NCBI GenBank assembly: GCA_012931725.1
Contig: CM022951.1
Location: forward strand, 13,476,840 to 13,540,839
DNA: 64,000 nucleotides
Direction of reading: 5' to 3'
Source of the DNA: Litsea cubeba
Taxonomy: Eukaryota > Streptophyta > Magnoliopsida > Laurales > Lauraceae
The translations under genes were made by a program, and so were the position numbers. Positions within the stretch are counted from its first letter, which is position 1. The number at the start of each line of letters is the position of its first letter. This document shows positions 31,770 to 42,417 of the stretch, piece by piece. The notes beneath the pieces were generated by a model. That model was not told where the DNA came from and ran no database searches. It worked only from the letters and a program-made list of their open reading frames with translations.

Positions 31770-34321
31770 AATCAATTTCGGTTTAAAAGAGCCCATGTTT
31801 ACAACTCGAATAAATAAAGTGACACCAACTGGATATGATCACCGTCAACAAATGAATGAAAATCAGTCCTGGACAAATGCATTTCGCACAAAACCTGGAT
31901 AGCAAAGAACACACAAGATCATGTAATGCAAAAATACCAAGCTAAAATAACACATAGAGAATAAAGCCATAGAGAATAAATGATGAGGAAATCCCTCACT
32001 TTGAATGAAAAAGAAAAAACACCAACTCAAAAGCGAAGAAGGAAAAATCCTCACCTTTGTCAAATTTCTGCTCAACTATGAAAATGTGACCTATTTGACC
32101 AAAATAGTTTAATTCAGAACCAAAGCAGAAATTTTGGCCAAATAGAATCAAAGTCTGAATTGAAATCTTTTATAAGGTTGATCAATTTGGCTTATTGACA
32201 AAAAAGAATAGTTTCAGCCAGTCTGGCTGGAATGACCATCTTAAGTTGTCAAATACATCAAATAGGATCAGATCAGGGCAGGCAAAATCGAGACAAGATG
32301 CAGTGTGTTACACGATTATTGAGTGCCACTTCAATTGAAGGGGGGATTTTAAAAGGAACAATCAGACCTGCTTTATTGTGCATCCTAGAATATCACTAGA
32401 TGAAGCAATCGCTAGTCCAAGGTAGGTCATTAGGTAATGAGTTAGGGGACTGGTGTTTTCCATGGAAAAAGTCACAAATCCATAAGTTGACATAGTTTTC
32501 CGTTAGGGTTTCCTTTTCTGAATGTAAGTATTTGTCAATAGTTATATAGTAGTATTCATCTATCTGACCGTGGATTGATATGATAAGGCCAAAATGGTGA
32601 TGATGATGAGAAAACCATAAAGCACATGATTTAATATAAAGCCCACTGCTACTGAAATGAACAAAGCATTTATACTATGAGTATCAAATTTCTTTCCTTC
32701 TCTTATGGAAATTTTCATAACAAACTTGTTGATTTATGTGCTTGCTTTCATAAACACTGTAAGGGCCCCTTTTGTGGAGGGCTAGTGATGGAAAGTTTTA
32801 GCGGAACATCACCTTAAATTCACTGAAAGCATAACCCCTTTGTCTAAAAATACCATTTGCCTTTCCGGTTGGATCCTTTATTTTAGCAAAAAGGGACCAC
32901 AATATCCTTGTGTAAAGATTCTATTAGATAAGCATTTTACTTAAAGCTAGAGTTACTGTTGTAATCTAGTTTATTTCAAAACGATAAAAAAAATAACTTA
33001 ATCTTGAAAACATCCATGAAAGTTCATTATGTGGATAAAGGTGAACCCACACACACAAACATCAAAGTTCATTATGATAGTAGAGGTGCATTTTGGATGT
33101 ACCACATATATGTAGAGCAACATCAGCAGAATTGATAATTATAAGATCAGCTTCCTATGCCATTTTCATTGCAACACAATATACAATACATGTTTCATGA
33201 TAAACATTGATGCATTGGGCCCGCTTGGATCTTCATAACCAAATGAAGATAACTCGGTTTATTCTACATCATTAAGGCTGTGAAATGTGGCCAGCCTGGT
33301 TTTCAAGCCTATCACTAACTAAACTAGGATCACCCAGTTTTTCAAGAAGAGATAGGCCAGGGATTGATATGGACCAAGTTATTAGCATCAGCTATGCCCA
33401 GATAGACCTCAGCCCTATCCAAGTTAATTTAATTTTTTTTGCTCTGTTATTCCTCGTATAGAGAAGAGAAGTAGACCTAAATGTTTGTGATGGTGGGAGA
33501 TGCAAGCTTCTTAGGTTCTGGCGTGGACACAACAAGCTTGTACCTATAACATTCCATGGGTAGAATATCAAATCAGGTGACATTGAAAAGTTACTTCATG
33601 AGAACAAAAAATAAAGTCCTCCTGGAAAATTCTCCTGTTTAAACTTCTGATATATTTCTCACATTACATGTACAAGCCAGCAACCAACTTTTATTCTTTC
33701 TTAGTAATTGAAAAAATATAAAATTTCTCACATTACATGTACCAGCCAACAACCAACTTTTATTCTTTCTCACTCATGACAACATAAAGAAAAGTGATAT
33801 CCAATGTAGCTGCTATGATCCTAACATCAAATTTAGCTACAACAGCAAAATTAAAAATAATGTATTGCAAACCCTCAGCTAAAATTCCCCTACATGGTTC
33901 CCTTCCCAACCTCTTAAGTTGCCATTGTTTCCACTACATCAATCATTAGCCTGTTGTGAGTTGCTGGAATGTGAGATTTCCATATATGAATGCAAATCAC
34001 CAAGTTTCATTCCTCTTAAATTTTTCCCACAATCCCAACCACATAAGGCCAAAACCTCCCTCATTGCTAACTCATTTCTTTTTTTTTACTTCAATCCAAT
34101 AAAATTGGGTTGTATTTCAATCTCTTCACTGCAGTGAATTTAGTTTATAGATCTTAATAAAAAGAGAGGGAAAAATGCACATTGCAAGTAAACAGTGAAT
34201 TAGATACATGCTACAAATCCAAAAAATAATTAATAAAATCAGTTTTTAAGAAACACGTGCATACACCTCTTGAAATGTAATGTAAAAACCAAGAAAAGCA
34301 TGACAAATCTGTCATACTGAC
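31770..34321. other. CACTA internal DNA, intron-like
   Basis: 2.5 kb of A/T-rich sequence following, on the minus strand, the donor of the HMA5-like exon at 34321. The next ATPase exon (DKTGT phosphorylation motif) is not seen in it. A direct duplication TTTCTCACATTACATGTAC...CAGC lies at about 33655 and 33723. No gene is supported. Confidence 0.45.
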
Positions 34322-34350
34322 CTTATGTCCACTCTCCAATGCTTGCCCAC
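34322..34350 (-). pseudogene. HMA5-like copper-ATPase exon, 3' piece
   Basis: On the minus strand this 29-base piece encodes the end of the exon (GQALESGHK) and stops at a good donor, AAG|GTCAGTAT. It joins in frame to 45517-45675, from which the Tekay element separates it. The TSD is CCCAC here and TCCAC at the other side (one mismatch). Confidence 0.75.
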
Positions 34351-34824
34351 TGTCGCGACCCCGGACCGAAAGGGGAAAGGATCCGAGTCCGGGAGGTCGG
34401 GACGGTGGGTTGATGCCGCGCCACGTGCATCTCTTTGGCTAAAACGCACACGGAATTAAAAGAATATTTATCCGTGCGCGTGATTTCCCACAGGGTTCCG
34501 CGGTGAGGATTATCTGTACGCATCTTCTCACATATAACCATATCAAACACATTTTCAAGATTGCGGAAGCGTGTAGTAAACCATATTAATACCATTCAAA
34601 TCCAATCCCATAAACAAGACTGATTTATGGTCATCATAATAAGATATCAGGATGAGCAATGATCAAGCATGTTTTCCCCAAAAGTAAAGTTAAGTGTAAT
34701 TACAAAATATCAGTTAATTAAAGCCCCCAAAATAACGGTCAACAGAGACCGTACAACCAAATGAAATCTAAACCAAAGATATCAAGTTCCCAAAGTGTAT
34801 CGTTCTCAAGGCAAGGCCGAATGT

Positions 34825-34916
34825 CTACATGACATCATCGGCTTGCCACTCAATCACTCGTTGCGGTTCACCGACCGCCTCCTCTGGCTCCTCCTCAATG
34901 GCAATAAGCTCGGGAC
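34825..34916 (-). other. Conserved acidic mini-exon in the Tekay LTR (3' copy)
   Basis: After the acceptor-like TATTTTGGTACTCAG, the phase reading GT|CCC GAG encodes 29 residues ending in TAG. It begins PELIAIEEEPEEAVGEP and ends VIEWQADDVM. The old solo LTR at 59466-59575 has the same phase and a matching pattern (TEPYRVEETEEG ... NEPEWSADDS). Conservation of the acidic core, the EW-x-ADD motif and the phase in two diverged LTRs suggests coding or regulatory constraint. An upstream partner exon is not defined. Confidence 0.4.
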
Positions 34917-36006
34917 CTGAGTACCAAAATAAATGGATCAGACACGACGGTCTGGCAGGTGGGTGAAAAGACATAACAATAATAAAACAATGATGCTATG
35001 CAAGAGTTAAGAAAACTTATGGATAAACAATGAACTTTATAAAAGACAATGTATTATTTCAAAAGAAGTACATATGCAATAAATCATGTAAGGTAACAAG
35101 GATTCGGAAACTGTCAAGATGGCAACCCCACAAGCTAGATCCTCCCTTCACCGAAGTGAAGAGAGCACATACCCTAACAGGATCATTGGCCTCAGTCACA
35201 CGAGGTGAGGAGGAACAACGATAAATACTATAATAATATATATATACTATACAGGACCACGGTAGCGAACCGGGTAAACTATGCAAATTCCAGACTGCAG
35301 CTGACTATCAGGAGGGGAAGGAACCCCAAGTCGGGAGATCAAACCGACGAGGTCGTCCAAGCTCAGTGGTGCCGACTCATAGGTCAAATACGATAACTCA
35401 AATCATATGCACGGTAAGAAACGGGGTGCCAAAATGCACAAAATACACATTCTCCTCGAGTTGTCATATACAAGTTAGCAAAAGCTAAACACATCACTTC
35501 TAGTATTCTTGGAACAGTCTAGTCATATCAAGTTGATTTGAAATCCCAAAATAGGAGTTTAATTGAAAATCGAATACAAATAGTTCTCCCACCTTTATAG
35601 GCTAACAATGGAGTTTCTAGAATTGAATCAGTATGAATAGGGTCCCGTATGTCAGTTATGATGAAATTTTGGTACTCTTTAAGAGTTAGGGACATTCCGG
35701 GTCCTTATCCACATTGGTCAATCTATACAATCTCATGGAATTCCCCTTGATGAGGTTTCCTCCTTCCTTCGGACTTCATACAATACCTTACCCATCCTTG
35801 AATAACATTGGGGCTCCAAATGATACTTCCACACTACAGCCCCTCACAATTTACCCCAATCTTTCATGGGTTTAAATGCATCAATACAGGTCCAATGTCT
35901 TCAATCAAGAAGATAAGGGATAGAGCTGAATTGGACTTGAGTATGGGCTTGGAATGAATCTGGAAAAATAGTCCCACAACTCTCTGAATTACAGTTCATC
36001 TCATTT

Positions 36007-36235
36007 CAGTCCGATCGATCGGACCTGAAGGGCGATCGATCGGTCCTGAAAACCCTCTCAGTTATTTACAGTCCGATCGATCGGACCTGACGGGCGATCG
36101 ATCGGTCCTGAGAACCCTCTCAGTTATTTACAGTCCGATCGATCGGACCTGACGGGCGATCGATCGGTCCTGAGAACCCTCTCAGTTATTTACAGTCCGA
36201 TCGATCGGACCTGACGGGCGATCGATCGGTCCTGT
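36007..36235. repeat. 62-bp tandem array with CCGATCGATCGG palindromes (3' LTR)
   Basis: Four units starting at 36007, 36069, 36131 and 36193. Each contains TCCGATCGATCGGA and GCGATCGATCGG. The array lies in the putative LTR intron, a few hundred bases after the donor-like site, as in the element at 21926. Confidence 0.88.
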
Positions 36236-37450
36236 AGCGAATTTCAACCCCTTTGGTTGAATTCTTCTCTTGTCCAACTCCAATCCATTTCCTTTCTTTC
36301 CCCTTCTTCCATACATATCTTCACAAACAATTGGGCTATTCCTTGACCTCATTATCTCATCAAATCATCATTTAAAATCAATAAGACTAAACCATCAAAC
36401 ATGATAAATCATTAAAACCATTAATGAAGACAAATCAAGATTTTGCATAAAACATGATAAAACACATGAGAATCATTTCATCCACTTGCCTTGGGTCCAA
36501 ATGCCAATCAATTGAGCTCTAATCACCTCTTAGGCCAAAATCAAACACCTATACACAAAACCCCCAAATTGAAACCCTAGATTAACAAAATCCAATTAAA
36601 ACAAAACGGAATCTTCCAATAATTGAAATAGAGCTACCCTAGGGCCTAACAAACAAGATTATAAAACTTTTAGGAAGATCACTTACAAGGAAGTTCTTCA
36701 AAAAGCAAGGTGTTGTCCAAAGTAAGTTTTGGAGTGGGCGGTTTTCTTCAAAAATGGTGTCAAGACGAAGGCCTTGAGATGAGGAAGAAGATTATAGTCT
36801 CTAACCTTCCATTAGCACTAACTTAGTGGGGGATTGAAGATGAAGAGGCAAGAAAAGGTAAGGAAAACCCTTAGGGCTGGGATTTCTCTTCTCTTCTAGG
36901 GTTTTTGCCAGAAATGGGAAAAAGAAGAAGAAGCTTTCTATATATAGTAAGTGGGAGTGGGGCCCACAACTTAAAAGACTTCACGGGCTCAAAACATGGT
37001 TTTCGGGGCTTCAAATGACTTCGACGAAGAAGACAAAGTTGATCGGCAAAATTTCTAGTTTCCAAAAAGTATATATTTTGCACATTTTGGTGACATTGAA
37101 ATCGGTGTCCAGATTTTGGGTAAAAAGACCATTTTGCCCTCAATTAGTGAAAAATCGGGTTTAAGGTCTTCAAATGAAAACGATGTCAACATGGAAGTTG
37201 TAGGGATTAACAAGATAAATCCAATGGGTTTAAAAACACGATTCTTGGAAATCATCGGTAAACCCCCAATCTCACACAATTCGTAATAAGAACCCCCAAA
37301 GGGTCCCACACATCAAAAGGCTCTCCAAATTCCCCAAAGCTATTATAAAAGCTATTCTAATCCCCAACTAATCCAAAACCACTAAACACACTTAAAACTA
37401 AAACACAACTTAACAACTCTAAACGGGGTCTCTCGGGTCGGGGTCTTACA

Positions 37451-37461
37451 TCCTCCACCCC
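37451..37461 (-). promoter_or_regulatory. Polypurine tract of the Tekay element
   Basis: Minus-strand GGGGTGGAGGA lies directly between the pol stop codon (37462-37464) and the 3' LTR (37450). Confidence 0.88.
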
Positions 37462-40252
37462 TTAGGACATTTGGTCCTCCAAATGAAAATTAAAACTCAC
37501 CTCCGGTAGGAGATGTGGGTACTTCTTCTGAACTTGATCCCGTAATTCCCAAGTTGCTTCTTCCGGTCCATGATTCTCCCAAAGTACCTTGACCCACTGA
37601 ATAGTCCGAGTTCTCAATTCTTGTTCCTTGGTGTCAATGATCTGCTCAGGCCTCTCAACATAGGTCGCATCTTCTCGAATTTCTAACGGCTCATAACGGA
37701 GTATGTGTAGCCTGTCGGGAACGTACTTCTTCAACATAGACACATGGAAAACATTGTGTACGCTGGAGAGCTCAGGTGGTAAGGCTAACCTGTAAGCCAC
37801 ATCACCAATTCTACTCACAATGTCATACGGTCCAATGTATCTCCTAGACAATTTGCCCTTCTGTCCAAACCTCAAAGTCCCACGAGTAGGTGACACTTTC
37901 AAGAAAACCTTATCTCCTTCTTTGAACTGTAAATCCCTTCTGTGAGAGTCTGCATAACTCTTCTGTCTACTTTGAGCCACTTTCAGACGTTCTTGAATCA
38001 ACTTGACCTTGTCGCTTGTCTCACTAACAATGGTCGGTCCATGGAAACTGCGAGTACCAACTTCTTCCCAACAAACAGGCGTCCTACACCTTCTGCCATA
38101 CAAGGCCTCAAAAGGTGCCATACCGATACTCGAGTGGAAACTGTTGTTGTAAGCGAACTCACACAACGGTAAAGCTTCATCCCATTGAGTCTTGAAATCT
38201 AACACACAAGCTCGAAGCATATCCTCAAGTGTCTGAATTGTCCTTTCTGACTGACCATCGGTCTGTGGGTGATAGGCTGTGCTGAACTGTAACTTCGTAC
38301 CCATAGACTCATGCAATGTCTTCCAAAATCTCGAGACAAATCTGCTGTCTCTATCGGATGTGATGGAAACTGGCTGTCCATGACGACTGACAATTTCTGT
38401 GACAAACAACTGAGCCAAAGGTAACATATGCATTTTCTTCCCAGTCTTCATCGGTAGGAAATGAGCTGACTTGGTGAGACGGTCCACTATGACCCAAATA
38501 GCATCATTGCCCTTACTAGTCTTCGGTAAACCCGATATGAAATCCATGGTAATGTGCTCCCATTTCCATTCCGGAATCTCTAATGGTCGTAGTAACCCTG
38601 GAGGCTTCTGGTGTTCCGCCTTGATCAACTGACATGTCATACAACGAGAGACGAAAGCTGCTATCTCTCTCTTCATGTTATTCCACCAAAATCTGCCCTT
38701 CAAATTCTGGTACATCTTCGTACTGCCCGGATGTATGGAATACTTGGTATTGTGAGCCTCAGACATGATATCGTTCCTCAAGTCCTCCAAGTTAGGCACA
38801 CACAGACGGTCTCGGTAATACAAAACTCCATCTACAACACGAAAATCCGGACGATCTGCTAAGTGCTCAGAAATCTTAGCCAATTCTGGGTCTTGTAACT
38901 GATTCTCTTTGATCTTCTGAATGAACGAAGGCTCTGACACTGACATGTTTGCTAACATGACACCTTCTCTTAGTGGCTGAAAATCCACTCTCATCTCCTC
39001 TAACTGTTGTACCACATAAGTCCCCCGAAGACTTGCCATGCTCACTGACTTTCTGCTCAAGGCATCTGCAACTACATTCGCTTTTCCCGGGTGATACTTG
39101 ATTGGAAAATCATAGTCTTTAATATATTCCATCCATCTCCTCTGCCTCATGTTCAACTCCTTCTGAGAAAACAAGTACTGTAGACTACGGTGATCGGAGT
39201 GAACCTCAAACTTCTCTCCATAGAGGTAGTGTCTCCACATCTTCAAAGCTAAAACAACTGCGGCCAATTCGAGATCATGTGTTGCATAGTTCTTCTCATG
39301 ATCTTTCAACTGCCGTGACCCATATGCAACTACCTTCCCATCTTGCATTAGCACGCATCCAAGTCCAACATTAGAAGCATCGGTAAAAATGGTAAAACCG
39401 CCGCTCCCAGATGGCAAAGTAAGGACTGGAGCTGTAGTCAATCTCTTCTTCAGCTCTTGGAAACTAGCCTCACACTTGTCTGTCCAAACATATGGTGCAT
39501 TCTTCCTTGTCAACTTCGTCAAAGGTGATGCAATCGATGAAAATCCTTGCACAAACCTCCGATAATATCCTGCCAATCCAAGAAAACTCCTGATCTCTGA
39601 TGCATTCTTCGGTCTATCCCAATTCATGACTGCCTCAATCTTGGACGGGTCCACTGATAATCCTTCTTTGGAGATGATATGACCCAAAAATGTGACTTGG
39701 TCCAACCAAAATTCACACTTACTAAGTTTTGCAAACAACTTATTCTCCCTCAAAAGCTGGAGTGCTATCCTCAAATGTTCTTCGTGTTCTTCTTTGGTCT
39801 TGGAATACACTAAAATATCATCAATAAACACCACTGTAAACTGATCCAAATACTCCGCGAATATTTTGTTCATCAATGCCATGAAAACTGCCGGTGCATT
39901 AGTCAAACCAAATGGCATCACTAGAAATTCATAGTGTCCATATCTTGTCCGAAAGGCTGTTTTTGACACATCTGAATCTCTAACTCTCAACTGATGGTAG
40001 CCTGACCTCAAATCAATCTTCGAAAAGTAAGCAGCTCCTTGCAACTGATCAAACAGTTCATCTATCCTTGGCAACGGATATTTGTTTTTGATGGTCACTT
40101 GGTTCAATCTTCTATAGTCAATACACATTCTCATGGAACCATCCTTCTTCTTTACAAACAAAACTGGTGCTCCCCACGGTGACACACTAGGTCTCACAAA
40201 ACCTTTGTCCAAAAGTTCTTGCAATTGCATCTTCAACTCTCCCAATTCTGCC
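37462..40252 (-). CDS. Tekay pol: reverse transcriptase, RNase H, integrase, chromodomain
   Basis: Open from the frameshift at about 40251 to TAA at 37462, about 930 residues. RT shows MRMCIDYRRLN, FSKIDLRSGYHQL, MPFGLTNAPAVF and the catalytic VFIDDILVYS. RNase H has FTDASNVGLGCVL and YATHDLELAAVVLAL. Integrase has the HHCC region (SIHPGSTKMYQNL ... CMTCQ), the DDE core (MDFISGLPK, ITSDRDSRF, YHPQTDGQSERT), and the GPY-type IGPYDIV segment with HNVFHVSMLKKY. The final about 50 residues (WVKVLWENHGPEEATWE) form a chromodomain, which directs insertion toward certain chromatin in this clade. No stop codon interrupts this half. Confidence 0.93.
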
Positions 40253-42265
40253 TGGGGCCATTCTGTAAGGTGCGATGGATATCGGAGCAGCCCCCGGTAA
40301 CAACTCAATAGTGAAGTCTATCTCTCTAATGGGTGGCAATCCTGGTATCTCCTCCGGGAAAACATCTGGAAATTCACAAACAATTGGGATCTCCTCCACC
40401 CCTTGGGACCGTTTATCCTCCGTGATAAACGCCAAATAACCCTCACAACCACTTTTTAGAAGCCTATCAGCCTTCAACGCTGAAATAAACCCTGCACCAG
40501 AACTACTCCTCTCTCCCTGAAACAACACCCCTGCTTGGGTCTCCTCTAACTTAAAAGTTAAGGTCTTATGGAAACAATCCATAGTAGCATGGTATCCTGC
40601 TAACCAATCCATCCCTAGGATGACATCAAAATCCTGCATCTCCAACAAAATGAGATCTGCCGGTAACACTACTTCTCCTATCATGACTGGACAACTAGGG
40701 TAAAAAGTTCTACAAACAACTTCCTTACCTAAAGGGGTAGTCACAGTCAGAATGAAACTCAACTCTCTAGCATGCATATCAATCAACATAGCAAATTTTG
40801 GAGATAGGAATGAGTGAGTAGAGCCAGGGTCAAACAAAACCTTAGCATCAAAACCACAGACGAGAAGTGTACCTTCCACTACATTGCCTTCGGCCTCCGC
40901 ATCAGCTCTATTGACAGCATAGAGTTGTGCCCTTTGTGGTGGCCTGTTCTGCCCTTGCTGTTGCCTGCCTTGTGGTGCATTCCTGTTCTGATTCTGAGGA
41001 CGCTGATTCTGATTTTGATTCTGCCCTTGCTGACGGGCCGGTTGTTGCTGTTGTTGTTGTGGCCTAAACTGTGGCTGAGGTGCCTGTTGTTGTAGTGGCC
41101 TCGCTTGATTCTGAACTACTAACGCATTCTGAGGTGGTGCCTGACGCTGCACTCCCTGTTGTTGTCTATTCTGTCTTGGGCATTCCCTCATCTGATGGTC
41201 CATCGAACCACATCTAAAACATGCCCCCGTGATAGTACGACACTGGGCATTCCCATGATATTTTCCACAATGGATACAAGCTCCTTGATTCTGTGCATTC
41301 TGCTCTTGTCTTGGCCTCTTGTTTTGATTGTTTCTCTGTTGATTGTTCTGCTGCTGTTGGCCTTGACCCTTTCCTTGGTTCTTGATGATCTTGTTGTGGA
41401 AGTTCTCAAATTTGTATGCTCTCTTGACAGCTTCTTCAAAGGTAACGGGTGGTACAACCCCGGTAGCATCCCTCTCAATAATTGGGTGAAGTCCCTCAAG
41501 AAACTTGGTTATCTTCTTCTCCTCTGTGTCTACTAACTCCGGTGCATACCTTGACAACCTCTCAAATTTGGTAAGGTATTCGAGGACTGTCATGTTCCCT
41601 TGTACAAGTTGCTGAAATTCTACTGCCTTTTGCCTCTTGACATGTGTAGGTACATATTTCTCTCCAAACTGTCTCTTGAAGCTAGCCCAAGCTTCTGCAT
41701 CAGCCATTGTCCTGTATTCTGCCTTGACGGTCTTCCACCATATGTCTGCTATGCCCGTGAACATAGAGGCTGCAAGCTGTACTCGTTCTACACCCGTACA
41801 TATGAAGATCTCAAATATGTTTTCGGTGTGCTCAAGCCAATCATCTGCTGCCATTGGATCCTCAGTCCCCAAAAATTCTTTCGGTCCTCTCTTTCTGAAC
41901 CGCTCATACAACACATTAGGATCATTCCCTCTAATGTTTACCGGACCAGGTGGTGCAACTGGGATTGGTTCCGGTCTCCTCTCCAATATCCCCAACAACT
42001 GTGCCTGCATTTGAGCTATCTCCCTAGCATGATCCTCGTCTTTCTTAAGCATCTGTTCTTGCAATCTGGTCTGTGTCTCATATGCTTGTGCTTGGAGCCT
42101 AGCCTGATTCTCATTGGCCTGGCGTTGTTGGTCTATCATAGCCTGCATCATTTGTTGGAATTGGTTCTGCATGTTGTTGTCCTGAAGTTCCTCTGTACTA
42201 AGCCCTGCACTCTCGCTGTTACTGGCAATGTGATTACTGTTTGCTGTTCTTTTGCGAGGTGGCAT
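40187..42265 (-). CDS. Tekay gag-protease (frameshifted before RT)
   Basis: Starts MPPRKRTANSN (ATG 42265-42263; an upstream in-frame ATG at 42280 is less typical). It has a Gln-rich coiled segment, the gag core (FLGTEDPMAADDWLEHTE ... WWKTVKAEY), and a Gln/Asn-rich linker. The zinc-knuckle region holds two cysteine motifs, ACIHCGKYHGNAQC and ACFRCGSMDHQMREC. The aspartic protease has VLFDPGSTHSF and DVILGMDWL, with DPGS replacing the usual D(S/T)G. After APYRMAP an extra base (one of the two C at 40251-40252) shifts the frame, and the protein ends at a chance stop at 40187. Confidence 0.92.
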   Translation of the reverse strand: MPPRKRTANSNHIASNSESAGLSTEELQDNNMQNQFQQMMQAMIDQQRQANENQARLQAQAYETQTRLQEQMLKKDEDHAREIAQMQAQLLGILERRPEPIPVAPPGPVNIRGNDPNVLYERFRKRGPKEFLGTEDPMAADDWLEHTENIFEIFICTGVERVQLAASMFTGIADIWWKTVKAEYRTMADAEAWASFKRQFGEKYVPTHVKRQKAVEFQQLVQGNMTVLEYLTKFERLSRYAPELVDTEEKKITKFLEGLHPIIERDATGVVPPVTFEEAVKRAYKFENFHNKIIKNQGKGQGQQQQNNQQRNNQNKRPRQEQNAQNQGACIHCGKYHGNAQCRTITGACFRCGSMDHQMRECPRQNRQQQGVQRQAPPQNALVVQNQARPLQQQAPQPQFRPQQQQQQPARQQGQNQNQNQRPQNQNRNAPQGRQQQGQNRPPQRAQLYAVNRADAEAEGNVVEGTLLVCGFDAKVLFDPGSTHSFLSPKFAMLIDMHARELSFILTVTTPLGKEVVCRTFYPSCPVMIGEVVLPADLILLEMQDFDVILGMDWLAGYHATMDCFHKTLTFKLEETQAGVLFQGERSSSGAGFISALKADRLLKSGCEGYLAFITEDKRSQGVEEIPIVCEFPDVFPEEIPGLPPIREIDFTIELLPGAAPISIAPYRMAPGRIGRVEDAIARTFGQRFCET

Positions 42266-42404
42266 AACGCTGCAAAACAATTTGTTAGCACATATAAATC
42301 AAGTACAGGGTGGTCACACATTGCTCACACGATTCTATCTAACGGATCCTCGCCACGTACTTAAGATTTCTAGTTTCTTTTAATTGCCTGAAACATGTCC
42401 CGCT

Positions 42405-42417
42405 CTGATACTAGACC
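42405..42417 (-). promoter_or_regulatory. Primer binding site of the Tekay element
   Basis: The minus strand reads GGTCTAGTATCAGAGCGGG just inside the 5' LTR. TATCAGAGC fits the initiator tRNA-Met site; the first bases (CTAG versus TTGG) are off consensus. Confidence 0.75.

Larger units (their letters stand above)
34351..37450 (-). repeat. 3' LTR of the Tekay element
   Basis: Holds the reverse-strand TATA at 36939-36946, putative leader intron 36489-34917, palindrome array 36007-36235 and acidic mini-exon 34916-34825. All are mirrored in the 5' LTR with an offset of 8,067 bases. Confidence 0.93.

Noticed and set aside
31770..34321. Further HMA5-like exons
   Set aside because: I looked for the DKTGT phosphorylation-loop exon downstream of the donor at 34321 and did not find it on the minus strand.
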